Source of the DNA: Streptomyces marokkonensis
GTDB taxonomy: Bacteria > Actinomycetota > Actinomycetes > Streptomycetales > Streptomycetaceae
Direction of reading: 5' to 3'
NCBI RefSeq assembly: GCF_008312835.1
Contig: NZ_VSKS01000001.1
Coordinates: 62,001-126,000, forward strand
Length of the DNA stretch: 64,000 bases
Part shown: one piece after another, positions 9,404 to 18,508 of the stretch
Layout: each line of letters begins with the position of its first letter
Position numbering within the stretch: position 1 is the stretch's first letter
Position numbers and translations under genes: made by a program
Notes under the pieces: model-generated
Told to the model about the DNA's origin: nothing
The model's input: only the letters and a program-made list of their open reading frames with translations
The model's database searches: none

Positions 9404-9409
9404 TAGGGT
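9404..9409 (+). promoter_or_regulatory. -10 box of a leaderless transcript
   Basis: TAGGGT ends 6 nt before the ATG at 9416, placing the likely start point on that A. No Shine-Dalgarno sequence is seen. Confidence 0.5.
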
Positions 9410-9415
9410 CTTGGC

Positions 9416-10075
9416 ATGGCACGACCACGGCGCATCGTCCTTGTCCGGCACGGCGAGTCAACGGGCAACGCAGATGACTCCGTCTATGAGCGTGAACCCG
9501 ATCACGCCCTGTCCCTGACCGAGCGGGGCAGACGGCAGGCCGAGGAGACAGGGGAGCGGCTGCGCGAACTGTTCGGCGACGAGCGGGTCAGCGTCTACGT
9601 CTCCCCGTACCGCCGGACGCACCAGACGCTGAGCGCCTTCGGGCTCGATCCGGGCCTGATACGCGTGCGCGAGGAGCCCAGGCTGCGCGAGCAGGACTGG
9701 GGCAACTGGCAGGACCGCGAGGACGTGCGCCTGCAGAAGGCCTACCGGGACGCGTACGGCCACTTCTTCTACCGCTTCGCCCAGGGCGAGTCCGGTGCCG
9801 ACGTCTACGACCGGGTCGGCGGTTTCCTGGAGAGCCTGTTCCGCAGCTTCGAGGCACCCGACCATCCGCCGAACGTCCTCATCGTCACCCACGGTCTGGC
9901 CATGCGGCTGTTCTGCATGCGGTGGTTCCACTGGACCGTGGCGGAGTTCGAGTCGCTGTCGAACCCGGGGAACGCCGAGATGCGGGTGCTCGTTCTGGGG
10001 GAGAACGGCAAGTACACCCTCGACCGGCCCTTCGCACGCTGGCGGGAACCGGAACCGTACGGGATCACCGGATAG
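9416..10075 (+). CDS. Histidine phosphatase (phosphoglycerate-mutase-like) family protein
   Basis: 219 aa. The catalytic RHG motif is at LVRHGEST near residues 9-16 (phospho-accepting His11). A conserved Arg/Glu region (YVSPYRRTHQT, then REEPRLREQDWG) and a second His in VTHGLAMR complete the branch-1 histidine-phosphatase fold. The substrate is unknown; these enzymes range from sugar-phosphate phosphatases to SixA-like proteins. It appears leaderless, and its stop overlaps the first copy of a 12-bp direct repeat leading into the next gene. Confidence 0.88.
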   Translation: MARPRRIVLVRHGESTGNADDSVYEREPDHALSLTERGRRQAEETGERLRELFGDERVSVYVSPYRRTHQTLSAFGLDPGLIRVREEPRLREQDWGNWQDREDVRLQKAYRDAYGHFFYRFAQGESGADVYDRVGGFLESLFRSFEAPDHPPNVLIVTHGLAMRLFCMRWFHWTVAEFESLSNPGNAEMRVLVLGENGKYTLDRPFARWREPEPYGITG

Positions 10076-10095
10076 ACAGAGGGTCACCGGATAGA
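10065..10095. repeat. Two copies of a 12-bp direct repeat, 19-bp period
   Basis: TCACCGGATAGA occurs at 10065-10076 and 10084-10095. The first copy contains the phosphatase stop codon. The second runs into the -10-like TAGAGT (10092-10097) of the next gene. Confidence 0.7.
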
Positions 10096-10106
10096 GTGGC
10101 AGGGCG

Positions 10107-11015
10107 ATGACCGCTGATTCCTCTCCCGCCGGGCGCCTGGAGCGCGCCCTGGCCAGCCTGCGCGGACTGTCCGTGGGCGACGCGCTCGGCTCCCAGTTCT
10201 TCGTGCCGGTGAACTACCCGCTGCTCAAGCGCAGTGAGCTGCCCCCGGGTCCGTGGCAGTGGACCGACGACACCGAGATGGCGTGTTCGGTCGTCGCCGT
10301 ACTGGCCACGCACCACCGGATCGACCAGGACGCCCTCGCGCGGTCCTTCGCCGAGCACCAGGACTTCGACCGGGGGTACGGCCCCGCGGTCGGCCGGCTG
10401 CTGCGGCTGGTCCGCGAGGGCGGGGACTGGCGCGAGCTCTCCGCCGCGCTCTTCAACGGCCGGGGGTCGTGGGGCAACGGAGCCGCGATGCGGATCGCGC
10501 CGCTGGGCGCCTGGTACGCGGACGACCCGGAGCAGGCCACCCACCAGGCCGAGATCTCCTCCTACCCCACCCATCAGCATCGTGAGGCCGTCGTCGGAGC
10601 CATGGCCGTCGCCGCGGCCGCCGCGCTGGTCGCCGCCCCCGGCGGGCCGCCCGGCGCGGAGGCGCTGTTCGACGGGGTCGTCGGGCTGGTGCCCGCGAGG
10701 AGCGCGGTCGGCGCGGGGCTGCGCAGGGCCCGGGACATGCTCGACTACGGCGACGCGGCGACCGTCGCGGCCGTACTCGGGTGCGGACGGCGTACGACGG
10801 CGCACGACACCGTGCCCTTCGCGCTCTGGTCGGCGGCCCGGGCGCTCGGGGACTACGAGCGGGCCTTCTGGACGACCGCGCAGGTGGGCGGTGACGTCGA
10901 CACGACCTGTGCGATCGTGGGCGGCGTGGTCGGCGCCGGCAAGGCCGGGGCGCCGCCCGCCGAGTGGGCCGGGCGGGTCGAGCCGCTGCCGGACTGGATG
11001 CGCACCTCGCTCTGA
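10107..11015 (+). CDS. ADP-ribosylglycohydrolase (DraG/ARH) family protein
   Basis: 302 aa. The family removes ADP-ribose from proteins or small molecules with two Mg2+ ions. Metal motifs are visible: GDALGS near 29-34, WTDDTEM near 52-58, and GGDVDTTCAIVG near 259-270. The length suits a single-domain enzyme. No DraT-like transferase is adjacent, so the physiological substrate is unknown. A -10-like TAGAGT lies 9 nt upstream of the ATG, giving a leader of at most a few bases. Confidence 0.9.
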   Translation: MTADSSPAGRLERALASLRGLSVGDALGSQFFVPVNYPLLKRSELPPGPWQWTDDTEMACSVVAVLATHHRIDQDALARSFAEHQDFDRGYGPAVGRLLRLVREGGDWRELSAALFNGRGSWGNGAAMRIAPLGAWYADDPEQATHQAEISSYPTHQHREAVVGAMAVAAAAALVAAPGGPPGAEALFDGVVGLVPARSAVGAGLRRARDMLDYGDAATVAAVLGCGRRTTAHDTVPFALWSAARALGDYERAFWTTAQVGGDVDTTCAIVGGVVGAGKAGAPPAEWAGRVEPLPDWMRTSL

Positions 11016-11035
11016 GACCGGCGCCGTCGGCCTTC

Positions 11036-11068
11036 GGAACTCTCCGTGCATCCCGGGAACTCTCCGTG
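11036..11068. repeat. Two copies of GGAACTCTCCGTG, 20-bp period
   Basis: The 13-mer occurs at 11036-11048 and 11056-11068, exactly two helical turns apart, in the 297-bp gap after the ADP-ribosylglycohydrolase gene. The gap (11016-11312) has no other feature I can support. The repeats could be a regulator site or a remnant; no gene downstream on the + strand is convincing. Confidence 0.6.
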
Positions 11069-11312
11069 ACCACCCGTTCGTTGTCCAGGCATCCACCGTG
11101 TGAGGTATGAGGCCTGACACGCGCAGGGGTGTCTGCCGGGCGGCGACGGATCGGAGAGAGGGGCGGGTGCGGTGATCACGAACGCATGGCTCGCCGTGCT
11201 GCTCACGCTGAGGGCCGTCGTGGTGCGGCTCGCGGGCCTGCCCGGCGCTCTCCGGCCGACTCCCGTGACGTCGGCCGGAGAACCGCCGGGCCGCTCCGGA
11301 GGTGTTCCCCGC

Positions 11313-12860
11313 TCAGCCCATGCCGGGTCCGGCCGAGCCGGACAGCGCCTCCAGGTCGCTCTTGCGGACCCGTATGACGAACCACGCGGTGGCCACGGCG
11401 AGCACGGCCATCGCGGCGGCCGGGACGAAGGCCGTGGAGATTCCCTCGGTGAGCACCTCGTGTCCCCAGGGCGCGGGCAGTTGCTGGGTCTGGGCGAACT
11501 CCGCCTTCTGTTCCGCCGTTCCCTCGGCGAGGAAGCCCGGGACCTGCTTCTCCGCCTCGTCCCTGCTGGCCGTGCCGAAGACGGTCGTCAGCAGGGCCAG
11601 GCCCACCGACCCACCCACCTGCTGGGTCGCGTTGAGGAGTCCGGAGGCCGCGCCTGCCTCGTGCCGGGCCACCCCGGAGACCGCGGTGAGGGTCAGCGTC
11701 ACGAAGTTCAGGCCCATGCCGAAACCGAAGATCAGCATCGGGCCGAGGATGCCGCTGACGTAGGAGCTGTCGGAGCTGATCAGCGTCTGCCAGGCCAGTC
11801 CGGTCGCGGCGAGCGCCGAACCGATGAGCATGAACCGCTTGGGTCCGAAGACCGGGAGGAACCGCTGGGACAGGCCGGCCCCGAGCGCGATCACGACCGT
11901 CACCGGCAGGAAGGCGAGGCCGGCCTCGATCGGGCTGTAGCCGAGCACGTTCTGCACGAAGAGGACGATGTAGAAGAACATGCCGAACATCGCCGCGGCG
12001 AGGCTGAGCATGATCACATACGTGCCCGAGCGGTTGCGGTCGGCGAACATCCGCAGTGGGGTGATCGGTTCCCTGGCCCGGGACTCGATCAGCGCGAAGG
12101 CCGCCAGCAGCACGACGGCGGCCGTGAAGGAGCCGATGGTCAGACTGTCCCGCCAGCCTGCCTCCGCCGCGCGGATGAAGCCGTAGACGAGGGAGGCCAT
12201 ACCGGCCGTCGAGGTCACCGCGCCCGCGATGTCGAAACGGCCGGTGTGCCGCTCGGACTCGTTGATGTACATCGGCGTGAGGACGGCGATCAGTACGCCG
12301 ATCGGCACGTTGACGAAGAGCACCCACCGCCAGTCGAGCCACTCGGTGAGCATGCCTCCCGCGAGCAGGCCGATGGCGCCGCCGCCCGCGGAGACCGCGG
12401 CGAAGACACCGAAGGCACGGTTGCGCTCGGGCCCTTCCGGGAACGTGGTGGTGATGAGCGCGAGCGAGGTGGGCGAGGCGATCGCACCGCCCACACCCTG
12501 CAGGACGCGCGCGGCCAGCAACTGCCACGGTTCCTGGGCGAACCCGCCGAGCAGCGAGGCGAGGGTGAACAGCAGGATGCCGGTCATGAAGACACGGCGG
12601 CGGCCGAGGATGTCGCCCGCGCGGCCGCCGAGCAGCAGCAGGCCGCCGAAGGTCAGGGTGTAGGCGCTGACCACCCAGGTGAGGTCGGTGGTGCTGAACT
12701 GGAGAGCGTTCTGGATGTGCGGCAGGGCGATGTTCACAATCGTCGCGTCGAGTACCACCATGAGCTGGCAGGCCGCGATGACGGTGAGCGCGATGCCGGG
12801 GTGCCCGTCCCGGCGGGCCGCTCCTGGCTTGTGATCCTGAATCAACGGAGAGGTGGTCAC
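11313..12860 (-). CDS. DHA2-family MFS drug efflux transporter
   Basis: 515 aa, about 14 predicted membrane helices. Proton-driven exporter of the EmrB/QacA type. The DHA2 motif C-like start VVLDATIVNIALPHIQ and motif A GGRAGDILGRRR lie in the first 100 residues. It starts at GTG 12860 with GGGGGA upstream. It is divergent from a TetR regulator, and two 20-bp palindromic operators lie between the starts, so expression is probably induced when a TetR ligand (possibly the exported drug) appears. The substrate is unknown. Confidence 0.93.
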   Translation of the reverse strand: MTTSPLIQDHKPGAARRDGHPGIALTVIAACQLMVVLDATIVNIALPHIQNALQFSTTDLTWVVSAYTLTFGGLLLLGGRAGDILGRRRVFMTGILLFTLASLLGGFAQEPWQLLAARVLQGVGGAIASPTSLALITTTFPEGPERNRAFGVFAAVSAGGGAIGLLAGGMLTEWLDWRWVLFVNVPIGVLIAVLTPMYINESERHTGRFDIAGAVTSTAGMASLVYGFIRAAEAGWRDSLTIGSFTAAVVLLAAFALIESRAREPITPLRMFADRNRSGTYVIMLSLAAAMFGMFFYIVLFVQNVLGYSPIEAGLAFLPVTVVIALGAGLSQRFLPVFGPKRFMLIGSALAATGLAWQTLISSDSSYVSGILGPMLIFGFGMGLNFVTLTLTAVSGVARHEAGAASGLLNATQQVGGSVGLALLTTVFGTASRDEAEKQVPGFLAEGTAEQKAEFAQTQQLPAPWGHEVLTEGISTAFVPAAAMAVLAVATAWFVIRVRKSDLEALSGSAGPGMG

Positions 12861-12884
12861 TATGGGTCCCCCACACGAGAGCGT

Positions 12885-12906
12885 CAGTGAACGCTCGCGT
12901 TCACTG
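12885..12906. promoter_or_regulatory. TetR operator 1
   Basis: Perfect inverted repeat CAGTGAACGC-TC-GCGTTCACTG, 10-bp arms, 25 bp from the efflux-pump start codon. It shares its 9-bp arm with operator 2. Confidence 0.85.
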
Positions 12907-12932
12907 TTGCGTCAACCGTAGGAGTCCTCGAC

Positions 12933-12952
12933 AGTGAACGCAAGCGTTCACT
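12933..12952. promoter_or_regulatory. TetR operator 2
   Basis: Inverted repeat AGTGAACGC-AA-GCGTTCACT, the same arms as operator 1 with a different 2-bp centre. The centres are 47 bp apart. Together they could control both divergent promoters. Confidence 0.85.
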
Positions 12953-13045
12953 TAATGTCGCCGTCCGGTGCGTCCCCCTCAGCCGCCGCGCGGTCGTGCT
13001 TCATCCCCGAAATGCCCGCTTCGTCTGCTCGTTGGAGAGAGTCCG

Positions 13046-13669
13046 ATGGTTACTTCGAGCAGGGCGGTCGCCCACGCTCAGACGGCCGCTTCCCGTCGCC
13101 GCGGCGCCGTACTGGAACGCGCGATCCTCGACGCCGCCCTGGAGCAGCTCAGCACGGTCGGCTGGAACGGCCTGACCATGGAGGGCGTCGCCGCGGGCGC
13201 CCAGACCGGAAAGGCCGCCGTCTACCGGCGCTGGCCGTCCAAGGAGGACCTCGTCGCGGACGCCCTGCGGGCCGGGTTGCCGGACTTCGACGCGGTACCG
13301 GACCGCGGAAGCGTGCGCGACGACTTGCTGGACCTGTGCCTGCGGGCGCGCGACGCGATGTTCTCCCGGTCGGGGTCCGCGCTGCGCTCGGTCATTCACG
13401 AATGCGACACCGTGCAGGCCGAGCGCTTCCATGCCGTCATCTTCGACGGTGTCGTGGAACCCACCCTCGCGATGCTCCGAGAGGTGATCGAGCGTGGAAT
13501 CGAGCGGGGAGAGGTGCGTCCCGACGCGGCGAACGGCTATGTCTTCGACGCCGTCCCGGCCATGATGATGTACCGCTCGAAGATGTGCGGCAGCGAATGG
13601 GCGGACGTCGACGTGGAGCAGATGATCGACCAGTTGATGGTCCCGCTGCTGCGGCGCAGCGGCTCCTGA
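13046..13669 (+). CDS. TetR/AcrR-family repressor of the divergent efflux pump
   Basis: 207 aa. The helix-turn-helix lies at about 43-63 (LTMEGVAAGAQTGKAAVYRR), followed by WPSKEDLV, the usual TetR N-domain end. The C-terminal ligand domain resembles TetR_C_11-like regulators. I chose the ATG at 13046, with GGAGAGA 6 nt upstream; the open frame continues 26 codons up into the operator region. Autoregulation and pump control are inferred from the two operators between the genes. Confidence 0.92.
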   Translation: MVTSSRAVAHAQTAASRRRGAVLERAILDAALEQLSTVGWNGLTMEGVAAGAQTGKAAVYRRWPSKEDLVADALRAGLPDFDAVPDRGSVRDDLLDLCLRARDAMFSRSGSALRSVIHECDTVQAERFHAVIFDGVVEPTLAMLREVIERGIERGEVRPDAANGYVFDAVPAMMMYRSKMCGSEWADVDVEQMIDQLMVPLLRRSGS

Positions 13670-13750
13670 CCGGGTACCGCGCAGACGCCGTCGCCGCTCG
13701 GGGAACCGGGGTGTCGCGGGCCGCGCGGGGCGGCGTACGCTAAGGGCGCC

Positions 13751-14452
13751 ATGCCGTACGAACCGCCTACTCACACCGTCGAGCGCTCCCTCCGCGCCAC
13801 GACCGGAGCGAAGATCGTTGCAGGTGTCGACGAGGTGGGGCGCGGCGCGTGGGCCGGCCCCGTCACCGTCTGCGCGGCGATCACCGGACTGCGCAGGCCC
13901 CCGCAGGGCCTCACCGACTCCAAGCTCCTCACCGTCAAGCGGCGCACCCAACTCGCCGAGACGCTGCGGACCTGGGTGACCTCGTACGCCCTCGGGCACG
14001 CGTCCCCCGAGGAGATCGACGACCTGGGGATGACCGCCGCGCTGCGCCTGGCGGCGGTGCGCGCGCTGGACGCGCTCCCGGTCCGGCCCGACGCGGTGAT
14101 CCTCGACGGAAAGCACAACTACCTCGGCTCGCCCTGGCAGGTCCGTACCGTCATCAAGGGCGACCAGTCGTGCGTGGCGGTCGCGGCGGCCTCGGTGATC
14201 GCCAAGGTGCAGCGCGACAAAATGATGGCCGAACTGGCCATCGACCATGCAGACTTCGGTTTTGCGGACAACGCCGGGTATCCGTCGCCCGTGCACAAGG
14301 CCGCACTGGAGGTCCGGGGACCCACTCCGCACCACCGGTTGTCGTGGGCGTATCTTGATGCGCTGCCCCAGTGGCGGCACCTCAAGAAGGTCCGCACCTG
14401 GACGGACGGGCGCGTTCCGGAGATCGAGGGTCAGCTCGGCTTCGATTTCTGA
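13751..14452 (+). CDS. rnhB: Ribonuclease HII
   Basis: 233 aa. Removes ribonucleotides and RNA primers from RNA-DNA duplexes. The DEDD metal residues are visible: Asp27-Glu28 in [13 protein letters not shown], Asp119 in ILDGKHNY and an Asp near 138 in IKGDQS. The [12 protein letters not shown] segment is characteristic of type 2 RNases H. It starts at ATG 13751 with a very short leader after a TACGCT -10-like box. It follows the TetR gene in the same direction but is probably transcribed on its own. Confidence 0.96.
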   Translation: MPYEPPTHTVERSLRATTGAKIVAGVDEVGRGAWAGPVTVCAAITGLRRPPQGLTDSKLLTVKRRTQLAETLRTWVTSYALGHASPEEIDDLGMTAALRLAAVRALDALPVRPDAVILDGKHNYLGSPWQVRTVIKGDQSCVAVAAASVIAKVQRDKMMAELAIDHADFGFADNAGYPSPVHKAALEVRGPTPHHRLSWAYLDALPQWRHLKKVRTWTDGRVPEIEGQLGFDF

Positions 14453-14504
14453 CGAACCGCTCGCACGAATGTGCCACCCGACGGCGCGTGTCGTACCGAC
14501 GTTT

Positions 14505-14513
14505 GATAAAAAT
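14505..14513 (+). promoter_or_regulatory. -10 region of a leaderless transcript
   Basis: The A/T-rich GATAAAAAT ends 6 nt before the ATG at 14520, an unusually A-rich stretch for this genome. It suggests a leaderless mRNA for the unknown gene that follows. Confidence 0.45.
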
Positions 14514-14519
14514 CAGCTC

Positions 14520-15149
14520 ATGCCTCTCCTTCCCGAGGAGCCTCAGATTCACGAGAGTGCCCAGGGTCCCCGCGCCACGCCGGCCAGCGGCCGCACCGCG
14601 CCGACCCCCCGTCCCGTACCCGGTCCCCGCCCCGCGGTTCCGTCACGTCCCGGTCGTCCCGGCCCGCCGCGGCCCGCGCCGCCGGTGCAGCGTGCGCCGC
14701 GCGACGCGGCTCCCGCGGCCGAACCCGCTCCCGCGGACCGGCCCGCCCCCGCTGCGGCCACCCCGCAGATCCAGCTGATCCCGGCCTCGGCCCAGGGGGC
14801 GCTCGACGCCGCCGAGGAGGCCGTGGACCTGCTGCTGGACTCGGGCCGCGCCCCCGGCGACGTGCTGGTGGTCACCACCGGCGAGCCGCACCCGTGGGCC
14901 ACCCACGAACTGTCCTTCGGTGAGGCCTCCTACTGGGCCCAGCACGACGCCGGGGACGACGTCTTCTACACGGACGCCCAGGTCGCGGACCGTGCCGGGG
15001 CGCGGCCCGTGGTCGTGGTCGCCGTCAACGGCGGTCCCGAGTCGGCGGCCGTCTCCGCCCTGTCGGCGGCGCACGCCCGGGCCCGCGCCCTGCTGATCGT
15101 TTGCGGCGAGCCGCAGCGCATCAACTCGGTGCTGGGCGCGGCTGTCTGA
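14520..15149 (+). CDS. Unknown protein: Pro/Ala/Arg-rich N-terminus plus globular C-terminal domain
   Basis: 209 aa; I do not recognise a family. Residues 1 to about 85 are low-complexity, rich in Pro, Ala and Arg, and probably disordered. The rest (from IQLIPASAQGALDAAEEAV) looks globular and alternates strands and helices: DVLVVTTGEPHPW, HELSFGEASYWAQHD, then VVVVAVNGGPES and ALLIVCGEP. That pattern recalls a Rossmann-like fold but has no nucleotide motif I can name. There is no signal peptide or membrane segment. It is convergent with another unrecognised gene. Confidence 0.65.
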   Translation: MPLLPEEPQIHESAQGPRATPASGRTAPTPRPVPGPRPAVPSRPGRPGPPRPAPPVQRAPRDAAPAAEPAPADRPAPAAATPQIQLIPASAQGALDAAEEAVDLLLDSGRAPGDVLVVTTGEPHPWATHELSFGEASYWAQHDAGDDVFYTDAQVADRAGARPVVVVAVNGGPESAAVSALSAAHARARALLIVCGEPQRINSVLGAAV

Positions 15150-15158
15150 GCCGGCGGT

Positions 15159-15180
15159 TCGGGGTCCGGCCGGACCCCGG
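15159..15180. terminator. Hairpin between two convergent unknown genes
   Basis: CGGGGTCC-GGCC-GGACCCCG forms an 8-bp stem just after the stop at 15149. A second palindrome of 18 bp follows at 15268-15285 (arms CCGTCCCGG), probably the terminator for the opposite gene. Confidence 0.6.
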
Positions 15181-15362
15181 GGGTGACGCGGACGCCGTGC
15201 TTGCGGCATCCGCACGGCCCGCGCCCCGGCATGCCCGGGTCGCGGGAAGTGCCGATGCCCGCAGCCTCCGTCCCGGCCGGGACGGGCGCCGTGGGCACGC
15301 ACCCGCGCCGTCCCGCGATCCGGCCGGCGGACCCGTGCGGTCCGGGCCTCCGCCCCGCGAGT

Positions 15363-15977
15363 TCAGCGTGCCGCCGCGCGGCGCAGTACCTCCGACGCGG
15401 CACCGCCGGTGCGCGGTATCCGCGGCGGTGCCTCGGACATGGCGAACGGCTCCGGTGCCGAGCCGGCGCTGGGGTGGCGGCCACCACGCCCCTCGCCGAG
15501 GACCTGCCAGCCGTCACGGGTCAGCGTGATGTACGCCCCGCAACGCAGCCCGTGCAGGGTGCAGGCGTCCCGCAGCCCCCACATCCAGGCGCCGTCCTCC
15601 TCCGTCCAACGGGCGTCGCCGTCACGGCAGTAGAGCAGCACGGCGGTGCGCACCGGAGTGCGGCGCCGCAGGTCGTGCGGGATGACCCGGCGCAACTGGG
15701 CCAGCAGCACGTTGCGGAACATCCAGCCGTCCGCCGAGGCGGCGCGGCGGGTGAACGAGGCGCTGGCGCAGACCCGTTCGTCGGGATCGAGCACGGCGAC
15801 GACCGCGGTCGCCGGACCGGGGTGGTGCCGGGCGTGCAGTCCGCTGACGACCTCGCGCGGACTGCGCAGCAGCGGGATTCCCGCGGCGGCCCACTCCGCG
15901 GGCTCGAGCACACGGGTGGCGGAAGCGGCGGACGTCGACAGCGATGCCGCCGAGGACGGAGCGAATCCGAAGGTCAC
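15363..15977 (-). CDS. Unknown conserved protein, 204 aa
   Basis: I do not recognise this protein. The middle is well folded-looking (TAVVAVLDPDERVCASASFTR, then WMFRNVLLAQLRRVIP, then VLLYCRDGDARWTEEDG and GAYITLTRDGWQVL). Both ends are Ala/Ser/Arg-rich. It has no membrane helix. I chose the GTG at 15977, preceded by AAGGGAGGA. A TTG at 16088, preceded by AGGAAG, would add 37 Arg-rich residues and cannot be excluded. It lies upstream of recQ on the opposite side of a convergent pair. Confidence 0.6.
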   Translation of the reverse strand: MTFGFAPSSAASLSTSAASATRVLEPAEWAAAGIPLLRSPREVVSGLHARHHPGPATAVVAVLDPDERVCASASFTRRAASADGWMFRNVLLAQLRRVIPHDLRRRTPVRTAVLLYCRDGDARWTEEDGAWMWGLRDACTLHGLRCGAYITLTRDGWQVLGEGRGGRHPSAGSAPEPFAMSEAPPRIPRTGGAASEVLRRAAAR

Positions 15978-16190
15978 GGTCCTCCCTTCGGCTACGCCCA
16001 GACTGCGGGCGGGGTCGGATTCGGGGGAGCGCGCACGCAACAGAGCCCTACCTGATCGGCGGGCGAGCCGTGCGGGTGCGGACTTCAATTCTTCCTGTCG
16101 AACTTGGATGCGGCAACGAGCAATTGGGGCAGCGGACCGGTATCGGGTGATCCACGGTTAATATCCCCACCCATCGGGTGCGCCGAACCG

Positions 16191-18356
16191 TCAGCCCTGT
16201 ACGGCGAGCACCAGCGGCAGCACACCCTGTGCACCGGCCCGCCGCAGCAGACGCGTTGCGACCGCGAGTGTCCAGCCCGTCTCGGTGTAGTCGTCCACGA
16301 GCAGAACCGGGCCCTGGGCCTGTGCGAGCGCGGCGGCGAGGTCGGCGGGAACGGTGAGCGCCCCGTCGAGCGCCTTGAGGCGCTGGGCGCTGTTGCTCCG
16401 GGAGGCGGGGTGCGCCTCACCCGTGTATGCCACCGACCCGAGCAGCGGCAGCCGGCCGACCTCGGCGATCCGCGCTCCCAGTGAGTGGATCAGCCGGGGC
16501 CTGCTGCGGGAGGCGAGGGTCACCACGCCCACCGGCCTGGCCTGGGCTTCCGCCGCCCCCGGAGCCCACCCGCCGGGGCCCTTCGCCCAGTCGGCCAGCA
16601 CGCCCACCACGGCCTTGGCGACATCGTCCGGCACCGGCCCGTCGGGCGCCTGCGGCGCGAACATCGGACGCAGCCGGTTGCCCCAGCCGATGTCCGACAG
16701 ACGCCCCAGCGCCCTGCCCTGCGCCGCCTGTTCGCCCGCCGGGATACGGCCCTTGAGGTCCATGCCGATCGCGGGGAGCCCGGTGGGCCACATCCGCCGG
16801 GGCTCCACCTCCACACCCGCCCGGCCGAGATCCACGCGGGCCGCCTCAAGCGCGGTGGCGGAGGCCTCGGCGGTGTACCGGGCGCCCGCGCAGTTGTCGC
16901 AGCGCCCGCAGGGCTTGGCGCCCTCGTCGTCCAACTGGCGCTGCAGGAACTCCATCCGGCACTCCGTGCTCGCCGCGTACTCGCGCATCGCCTGCTGTTC
17001 GGTCTTGCGCTGCCGCGCCACCCACGCATACCGCTCGGCGTCGTACGTCCACGGCTGCCCGGTCGCGATCCAGCCGCCCTTGACCCGCTTCACCGCCCCG
17101 TCCACGTCGAGCACCTTGAGCATGGTCTCCAGCCGGGAGCGGCGCAGCTCCACCAGCGGCTCGAGGGCCGGCAGCGACAGGGGCCGCTCCGCGCGCGCGA
17201 GGACGTCGAGCGTGCGGCGCACCAGATCCTCGGAGGGGAAGGCGAGCGACGCGAAGTACTCCCAGATCGCCTCGTCCTCCTTGCCCGGCAGGAGCAACAC
17301 CTCGGCATGCCGGACACCGCGTCCGGCGCGCCCGACCTGCTGGTAGTAGGAGATGGGGGAGGACGGGGAGCCGAGATGCACCACGAAGCCCAGGTCGGGC
17401 TTGTCGAACCCCATACCGAGAGCGGAGGTGGCGACCAGGGCCTTCACCTTGTTGGCGAGCAGGTCCTCCTCGGCCTGCTGCCGCTCGGCGTTCTCCGTCC
17501 TGCCGGTGTAGGAGGTGACGGTGTGCCCGCGCTGCCTCAGGAAAGCCGTGACCTCCTCGGCGGCGGCCACGGTCAGCGTGTAGACGATCCCCGAGCCCGG
17601 CAGCTCGTCCAGATGATCGGCGAGCCAGGCCATCCGGTGCGCGGCATCGGGCAGGCGCAGCACGCTCAGGCTGAGACTCTCCCGGTCCAGCGGGCCCCGC
17701 AGCACCAGCGCATCCGACGAACCTCCCGTGCCCAGCTGTTCCGCGACGTCGGCGGTGACGCGGGCGTTGGCGGTGGCGGTGGTGGCGAGAACGGGTACGC
17801 CGTCCGGGAGGTCGACGAGCATGGTGCGCAGCCGGCGGTAGTCCGGGCGGAAGTCGTGCCCCCAGTCGGAGATGCAGTGCGCCTCGTCGACCACGAGGAG
17901 TCCGGTCGCGGCGGAGAGCCTGGGCAGCACCTGGTCACGGAAGTCCGGGTTGTTCAGCCGCTCCGGACTCACCAGCAGCACGTCCACGTCCCCTGCGGCG
18001 ATCTCCCCTTGGATGGAGTCCCACTCCTCGCTGTTGGAGGAGTTGATGGTCCGGGCGTGGATTCCGGCTCGGGCCGCTGCCTCCACCTGGTTGCGCATGA
18101 GCGCCAGGAGCGGGGACACGATCACGGTGGGGCCGCTGCCCTGTGCCCGCAGCAGCGACGTGGCCACGAAGTAGACGGCGGACTTGCCCCACCCCGTGCG
18201 CTGGACGACCAGCGCCCGGCGCTTGTCGGCGACCAGTGCCTCGATCGCCCGCCACTGGTCCTCGCGCAGCCGGGCCTCGCCCGAGGCGTCCCCGACGAGA
18301 CGGGCGAGGACCGCGTCCGCGGCCGCCCGGAGATCCGTGTTGCTCGTGTGCTCCAT
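16191..18356 (-). CDS. recQ: RecQ-family helicase with C-terminal phosphoribosyltransferase-like domain
   Basis: 721 aa. 3'-5' DNA helicase for recombination and fork repair. Walker A QRTGWGKS is at 52-59 and the DEAH box at 157-160. The RecQ zinc site uses Cys466, Cys483, Cys486 and Cys489. After it, instead of an HRDC domain, about 230 residues follow. Their last third looks like a type I PRTase of the ComF kind: [17 protein letters not shown], a NSAQRLKAL loop, then [13 protein letters not shown] at 684-696. I chose the ATG at 18356; upstream in-frame starts exist but are less likely. What the PRTase part does is unknown. Confidence 0.92.
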   Translation of the reverse strand: MEHTSNTDLRAAADAVLARLVGDASGEARLREDQWRAIEALVADKRRALVVQRTGWGKSAVYFVATSLLRAQGSGPTVIVSPLLALMRNQVEAAARAGIHARTINSSNSEEWDSIQGEIAAGDVDVLLVSPERLNNPDFRDQVLPRLSAATGLLVVDEAHCISDWGHDFRPDYRRLRTMLVDLPDGVPVLATTATANARVTADVAEQLGTGGSSDALVLRGPLDRESLSLSVLRLPDAAHRMAWLADHLDELPGSGIVYTLTVAAAEEVTAFLRQRGHTVTSYTGRTENAERQQAEEDLLANKVKALVATSALGMGFDKPDLGFVVHLGSPSSPISYYQQVGRAGRGVRHAEVLLLPGKEDEAIWEYFASLAFPSEDLVRRTLDVLARAERPLSLPALEPLVELRRSRLETMLKVLDVDGAVKRVKGGWIATGQPWTYDAERYAWVARQRKTEQQAMREYAASTECRMEFLQRQLDDEGAKPCGRCDNCAGARYTAEASATALEAARVDLGRAGVEVEPRRMWPTGLPAIGMDLKGRIPAGEQAAQGRALGRLSDIGWGNRLRPMFAPQAPDGPVPDDVAKAVVGVLADWAKGPGGWAPGAAEAQARPVGVVTLASRSRPRLIHSLGARIAEVGRLPLLGSVAYTGEAHPASRSNSAQRLKALDGALTVPADLAAALAQAQGPVLLVDDYTETGWTLAVATRLLRRAGAQGVLPLVLAVQG

Positions 18357-18508
18357 GGATCCCATACAACAGGACGGCACCGACATCCGGTCGGCTGCGA
18401 GGGGGACAGCAGGTGGGACGTCCGGTTCCTCCCGCCGAGTGACATGCCCCTGATCCGACTTATCCACAGGAAGAACCGGAATGTCACAATCTGCGAGATC
18501 GTCTCGGC

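Noticed and set aside
11172-12890. 572-aa plus-strand frame
   Set aside because: It is antisense to the efflux pump. Its first 25 codons (ITNAWLAVLLTLRAVVVRLAG) look hydrophobic but lack a ribosome-binding site, and the rest is shadow.
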